Of a stretch of 64,000 bases of DNA, positions 60,362 through 64,000 are shown one piece after another. Source of the stretch: Neobacillus sp. DY30 (lineage in GTDB: Bacteria; Bacillota; Bacilli; Bacillales; Cytobacillaceae); NCBI RefSeq assembly GCF_030123065.1, contig NZ_CP126093.1:1306001-1370000 (forward strand), read 5' to 3'. Below the pieces are notes generated by a model. The model searched no databases. It was not told the DNA's origin and was given only the letters and a program-made list of their open reading frames with translations. The stretch's first letter is position 1. Each line of letters begins with the position of its first letter. The position numbers and the translations under genes were made by a program.

Positions 60362-61204
60362 ATGGCTGCCAATATAGGAATCCGGGCACACGATATTGAA
60401 GACCCATCGATTTTGAATGTAGCTACTATAATAGCAAATAAAGGGCTAAGCTCTGTTCAGTTAGCATTAGGGAAATCCTTAAAGAATATTAATTCTCAAT
60501 TAGGGAGTTTAAGCCCCGGCTTTGCACAGAAGATAGGAAGTGTTTTTGGCAAGCAGGATATACAAATAGCTGTTCTTGGGTGCTATTTCAACATGATTCA
60601 TCCTGACCACACGGAAAGAAGAAAAGGGATGGAGCGATTTAAGGAGCATCTTCGGTTTGCAAGAGATTTTGGCTGCAGTATTGTCGGAACGGAGACTGGA
60701 AATGTTCAGGCTGAAATCATTTATACAGAAGAGAACTTTACAGAACAGCCGTTTCTTGAAGTAGTCGAGAGTGTCAAAGAGCTCGTAGAAGAAGCAGAAA
60801 AATTTGGAGTAATTGTAGGCATCGAGGGAGGAATCAACCATCCAATTCATTCACCTGAGCGGATGAAGAGATTACTTGATTCTGTTCCATCTAACAATCT
60901 ACAGGTGATTTATGACCCTGCTAACTTCATCTCCATTGATAATTTTCTTAATCAAGAAGCAGTTATCCAAGAAGCTTTTGAATTGTTTGGAGACAGAATA
61001 GTGATTATGCATGCCAAGGATTTTGTTATTGAGGATGAACAAGTCAAAATAGTTCCAGTCGGGCAAGGATTGTTAAATTATAATTTTCTATTTAGCTTAT
61101 TAAAAAAGAAAAAACCATTTATCAATATATTAATGGAAAGCACACGGGAACCATATATAGATGGGAGTCTAGCTTTCTTAATCGATAAATACGAAAGTGC
61201 ATAG
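60362..61204 (+). CDS. Sugar phosphate isomerase/epimerase (AP endonuclease-2 TIM-barrel family)
   Basis: 280 residues. Start at ATG 60362 rather than 60356, because GGAGG abuts the latter. TIM-barrel metal ligands: Glu in VGIEGG, Asp in VIYDPANF, His in IVIMHAKD, Glu in ILMESTR. Xylose-isomerase-like family. Acts on a keto or uronic sugar; exact substrate unknown. First gene of the uronate operon. Confidence 0.85.
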   Translation: MAANIGIRAHDIEDPSILNVATIIANKGLSSVQLALGKSLKNINSQLGSLSPGFAQKIGSVFGKQDIQIAVLGCYFNMIHPDHTERRKGMERFKEHLRFARDFGCSIVGTETGNVQAEIIYTEENFTEQPFLEVVESVKELVEEAEKFGVIVGIEGGINHPIHSPERMKRLLDSVPSNNLQVIYDPANFISIDNFLNQEAVIQEAFELFGDRIVIMHAKDFVIEDEQVKIVPVGQGLLNYNFLFSLLKKKKPFINILMESTREPYIDGSLAFLIDKYESA

Positions 61205-61243
61205 TTAGAAATAAAACAATAACAAAGAAAGAAGGGTGCCGCG

Positions 61244-62644
61244 ATGCGAAGCTTCATGGATGATAATTTCTTACTAAATAATGAAACATCGGTTACTTTA
61301 TATCACGAATATGCAAAGGATATGCCAATCATTGACTACCATTGCCATTTAAGTCCGAAGGAAATTTATGAAAATAAAAAGTACAAAAACATTACTGATA
61401 TTTGGTTATCTGGAGACCACTACAAATGGCGGCTAATGCGCAGTAACGGGATTGATGAAGAGTTCATTACCGGAAGTGCTAGTGATTATGATAAGTTTCT
61501 AGCTTGGGCAAGGACGGTTCCAATGACAATTGGAAATCCACTGTTTAATTGGACTCATTTAGAGTTACAACGATACTTTGGGATAGACCAGCTATTGAAT
61601 GAAGAGAGTGCTCCGGTTGTTTGGGAGAAAGTGAATACCTTACTCAAAAGTGAAGGTTTTGGTGCGAGGGATTTTATCAAAAAATCGAATGTACAAGTGG
61701 TTTGTACCACGGATGACCCTGTAGATAGTCTTGAATATCATCAACGATTAAAAGAAGAGTCCGATTTTGATGTAAAGGTTCTTCCAAGCTTCAGGCCGGA
61801 TAAAGGACTGGAAATTAATAGAGATGGATATCTCGATTGGGTAAATAAGCTGCAAGAGGTTTCTGGTATTACCTTCGATACGTATGAGGGCTTTTTACAA
61901 GCGCTTGAATCAAGAGTCCGTTTTTTTCATTCGGTTGGAGGAAGAGTTTCAGACCATGCGATTGATGTCATGATGTATGCTGATACAACAAAAGAAGAAG
62001 CAGCAAAGATTTTTAAAGATGCCTTAGAGGGTAAGAAAATATCAATGGAAGATGAAAAGAAATATTAAAGTTACACGTTAACTTTCCTCGGTAAAATATA
62101 TTCCGAATTAGGCTGGGCCATGCAGTTCCATATTAATGCTTTAAGAAATAATAATTCAAGAATGTTTAACAAATTAGGACCAGACACAGGCTATGATTCT
62201 ATTAATGATGAGGAAATTGCAAAGCCATTGGCTAAATTATTAAATGCGATGGAAGAGGACAATGCGCTTCCTAAAACGATTATTTATTCGTTAAATCCGA
62301 ATGACAATACTATTATTGCAGCAATGATTGGTAATTTTCAAGGTGGAGGCATACCAGGCAAAATTCAATTTGGAACGGCATGGTGGTTTAACGATAATAA
62401 AACAGGAATGCTTGACCAAATGCAGGCATTAGCCAATGTCGGGTTAATTACCCGTTTTATTGGAATGCTGACAGATTCCAGAAGCTTTCTGTCCTACACA
62501 AGACATGAATATTTTAGACGGTTATTCTGCTATCTCATCGGTGAATGGGTGGAAAATGGCGAAGTACCTAATGATACAGAATTTTTAGGGGAAATTGTTC
62601 AAGGAGTCTCGTATGACAATGCAAAAGAGTATTTTCAATTTTAA
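61244..62644 (+). pseudogene. uxaC: Uronate (glucuronate/galacturonate) isomerase interrupted by an in-frame TAA
   Basis: The two halves (61244-62068 and from 62069) are in one frame, 466 codons plus a single TAA at 62066-62068. The sequence after the stop ([20 protein letters not shown]) is what UxaC has at this point, where homologues have Lys; AAA to TAA explains it. Active-site blocks are intact on both sides: [37 protein letters not shown]. Could be a pseudogene, a sequencing error or readthrough. Galacturonate to tagaturonate would be lost if real. Confidence 0.85.
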
Positions 62645-62671
62645 ATGCCCCAATTATGAGGAGGAGCATTC

Positions 62672-64000
62672 ATGGAAGTTTTAAATAATAGCTTAGTAAA
62701 GGATCGCCAAAAATACCCTGAGAAAGTATTGCAATTTGGTGAGGGGAATTTTTTACGAGGATTTGTTGACTGGCAAATTGATGTCATGAATAAGCAGGGG
62801 ATTTTTAACGGCAGTGTTGTCGTTGTCCAACCGCGCGGACAAGAAAAAATTGATAAATTAAATGCACAGGATGGTCTGTATACACTCTACTTACAGGGGA
62901 TGAAGGAAGGTAAAGCGGTTCAGGAGCATTCTATTATTTCCAGTATTAGCAGAGGTATCAATCTTTTTAACGAGTATGGTCAGTATCTGCAACTAGCAGC
63001 GAATCCGGAGTTAAGGTTTATTTTTTCAAATACCACAGAAGCTGGAATTGCCTTTGACGAAAATGACCGTTTAGAAGATCGCCCGCAAAGAAGTTTTCCT
63101 GGAAAATTAACTGCTTTTTTATATGAGCGTTACAATGCTTTTCAAGGTGATAAGAACAAGGGCTTGATTATCATCCCGTGTGAACTGATTGATCGAAATG
63201 GTGAAAAGTTAAAGGAAATCGTCCTAAAATATGCAGAACTTTGGTATCTGGGGGATGAATTTGCTGCATGGATACATGAGGGAAATACATTCTGCAATAG
63301 TCTTGTCGATCGAATTGTACCCGGCTACCCAAGAGATAGGATTGAGGAAATTACAGAAGAGCTTGGATATAAAGATAATCTGCTAGTGGTCGGTGAACAT
63401 TATCATTTATGGGTAATCGAAGGACCGCAGTCAATTAAAAAAGAGTTTCCAGCACATTTGGCGGGACTAAATACTTTGGTGGTTGATGACTTAACACCTT
63501 ATCGAACGATAAAGGTCCGGATATTAAATGGTGCCCATACGGCGATGACACCCGTTTCCTATTTATATGGGATTAATACTGTCGCCCAAGCTATTAAGGA
63601 AGAAGTGACAGGGCAATTTGTCAAAGAACTTATTAATGATGAAATTATACCGACGCTGGATTTGCCAATGGAAGAATTACATTCATTTGCAGAGGCTGTG
63701 TTAGACCGATTTAGGAATCCATATATGGATCATTTCCTATTAAGCATTTCACTTAATTCGGTCTCTAAGTTTAAGACAAGAGATTTACCTACCTTATTAG
63801 AATATTACAATCGAAAGCGTGAATTACCAAAAAAACTTGTTTTCTCTTTAGCTGCTCTTATCTCTTTTTATAAAGGAAAAAGAGGGGAAGAAGAGATTCC
63901 TTTAGCAGATGATCAGGATGTACTAGATTTATTCAACGTACAATGGAGTCACTACAATAAAACAATCGACAGCTTGAAGGGCATCGTTTCAAATGTACTA
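62672..64000 (+). CDS. uxaB: Tagaturonate reductase (altronate oxidoreductase), 3' partial
   Basis: 443 codons to the right edge without a stop. Starts [12 protein letters not shown] with GAGGAGG upstream. Mannitol dehydrogenase-like family: [17 protein letters not shown] (NAD-binding loop), then [24 protein letters not shown], and [14 protein letters not shown] (catalytic Lys/Asn/His). Reduces tagaturonate to altronate, the step after UxaC. Only 28 bases after uxaC; same operon. Confidence 0.93.
   Translation, partial: MEVLNNSLVKDRQKYPEKVLQFGEGNFLRGFVDWQIDVMNKQGIFNGSVVVVQPRGQEKIDKLNAQDGLYTLYLQGMKEGKAVQEHSIISSISRGINLFNEYGQYLQLAANPELRFIFSNTTEAGIAFDENDRLEDRPQRSFPGKLTAFLYERYNAFQGDKNKGLIIIPCELIDRNGEKLKEIVLKYAELWYLGDEFAAWIHEGNTFCNSLVDRIVPGYPRDRIEEITEELGYKDNLLVVGEHYHLWVIEGPQSIKKEFPAHLAGLNTLVVDDLTPYRTIKVRILNGAHTAMTPVSYLYGINTVAQAIKEEVTGQFVKELINDEIIPTLDLPMEELHSFAEAVLDRFRNPYMDHFLLSISLNSVSKFKTRDLPTLLEYYNRKRELPKKLVFSLAALISFYKGKRGEEEIPLADDQDVLDLFNVQWSHYNKTIDSLKGIVSNVL

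Noticed and set aside
62069..62644. Frameshift splitting uxaC
   Set aside because: Both halves are in the same frame; the interruption is one in-frame TAA.
1..64000. CRISPR arrays, rRNA or tRNA genes, insertion sequences
   Set aside because: No regularly spaced repeats, no rRNA-like stretches, no cloverleaf-like sequence and no transposase were seen on reading the window.

Overview
The window has two parts. Positions 1 to about 41,000 are most of a tailed (siphovirus-type) prophage or phage genome. Positions about 41,000 to 64,000 are low-GC Bacillaceae chromosome. The host call rests on strong AGGAGG ribosome sites, UxaC and UxaB that read like the Bacillus proteins, a Yes-type rhamnogalacturonan uptake locus with YesM/YesN-like regulators, CcpA-type cre boxes, and the Gram-positive phage families present. 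The phage part is visibly richer in CG-containing codons than the AT-rich chromosomal part.

Phage, left to right. 1-9,200: early and nucleotide genes, namely class II ribonucleotide reductase (cut by the left edge), dCMP deaminase, PhoH-like ATPase, dUTPase, ThyX and a probable dNMP kinase, with many tiny genes between. 9,100-15,300: an HNH endonuclease, two minus-strand genes with their own promoter, two C5-cytosine methyltransferases, an ArpU-like sigma-region-4 protein and a winged-helix protein. 15,700-26,700: terminase small and large subunits, a LAGLIDADG endonuclease, portal, scaffold, capsid, connectors, major tail protein and a -1 frameshift tail chaperone pair. 26,700-34,700: tape measure, Dit, a BppU/pectate-lyase-fold spike and Tal. 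34,700-36,200: XhlA, amidase and holin. 36,300-41,000: a separate unit with a minus-strand HTH repressor-like gene, an array of GTATYAC repeats, a small DNA-binding-like protein, a VirB2/TrbC-like membrane protein, an M23 peptidase and a VirB4/HerA-like ATPase. No integrase or left attachment site lies inside the window.

Chromosome. A remnant ORF marks the probable right prophage junction. It is followed by a LytS-type sensor kinase, a diguanylate cyclase, a DoxX-like membrane protein, an azoreductase, a PAS-GGDEF protein and a DUF1646 transporter. From 48,000 on is a pectin (rhamnogalacturonan) locus: Gfo/Idh/MocA oxidoreductase, two paralogous binding proteins with two ABC permeases, a GH105 hydrolase, a phosphomannose-isomerase-like protein, a YesM/YesN-like two-component system, a TIM-barrel epimerase-like protein, uronate isomerase (uxaC, interrupted by an in-frame TAA) and tagaturonate reductase (uxaB, cut by the right edge). 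The expected flow is import of unsaturated rhamnogalacturonan oligosaccharides, release of uronate by GH105, then galacturonate to tagaturonate to altronate.

Most notable observations: (1) terL, the LAGLIDADG endonuclease, portal and the 3D-domain protein all lack ATG/GTG/TTG at the place their Shine-Dalgarno sequence predicts and instead have ATC, ATT, ATA and ATC; (2) a compact type IV secretion-like cassette at the phage right end with its own operator array; (3) repeated 21-bp-spaced elements plus cre boxes at the pectin-locus promoters; (4) a single nonsense codon in uxaC. All coordinates come from reading by eye; no homology search was run.
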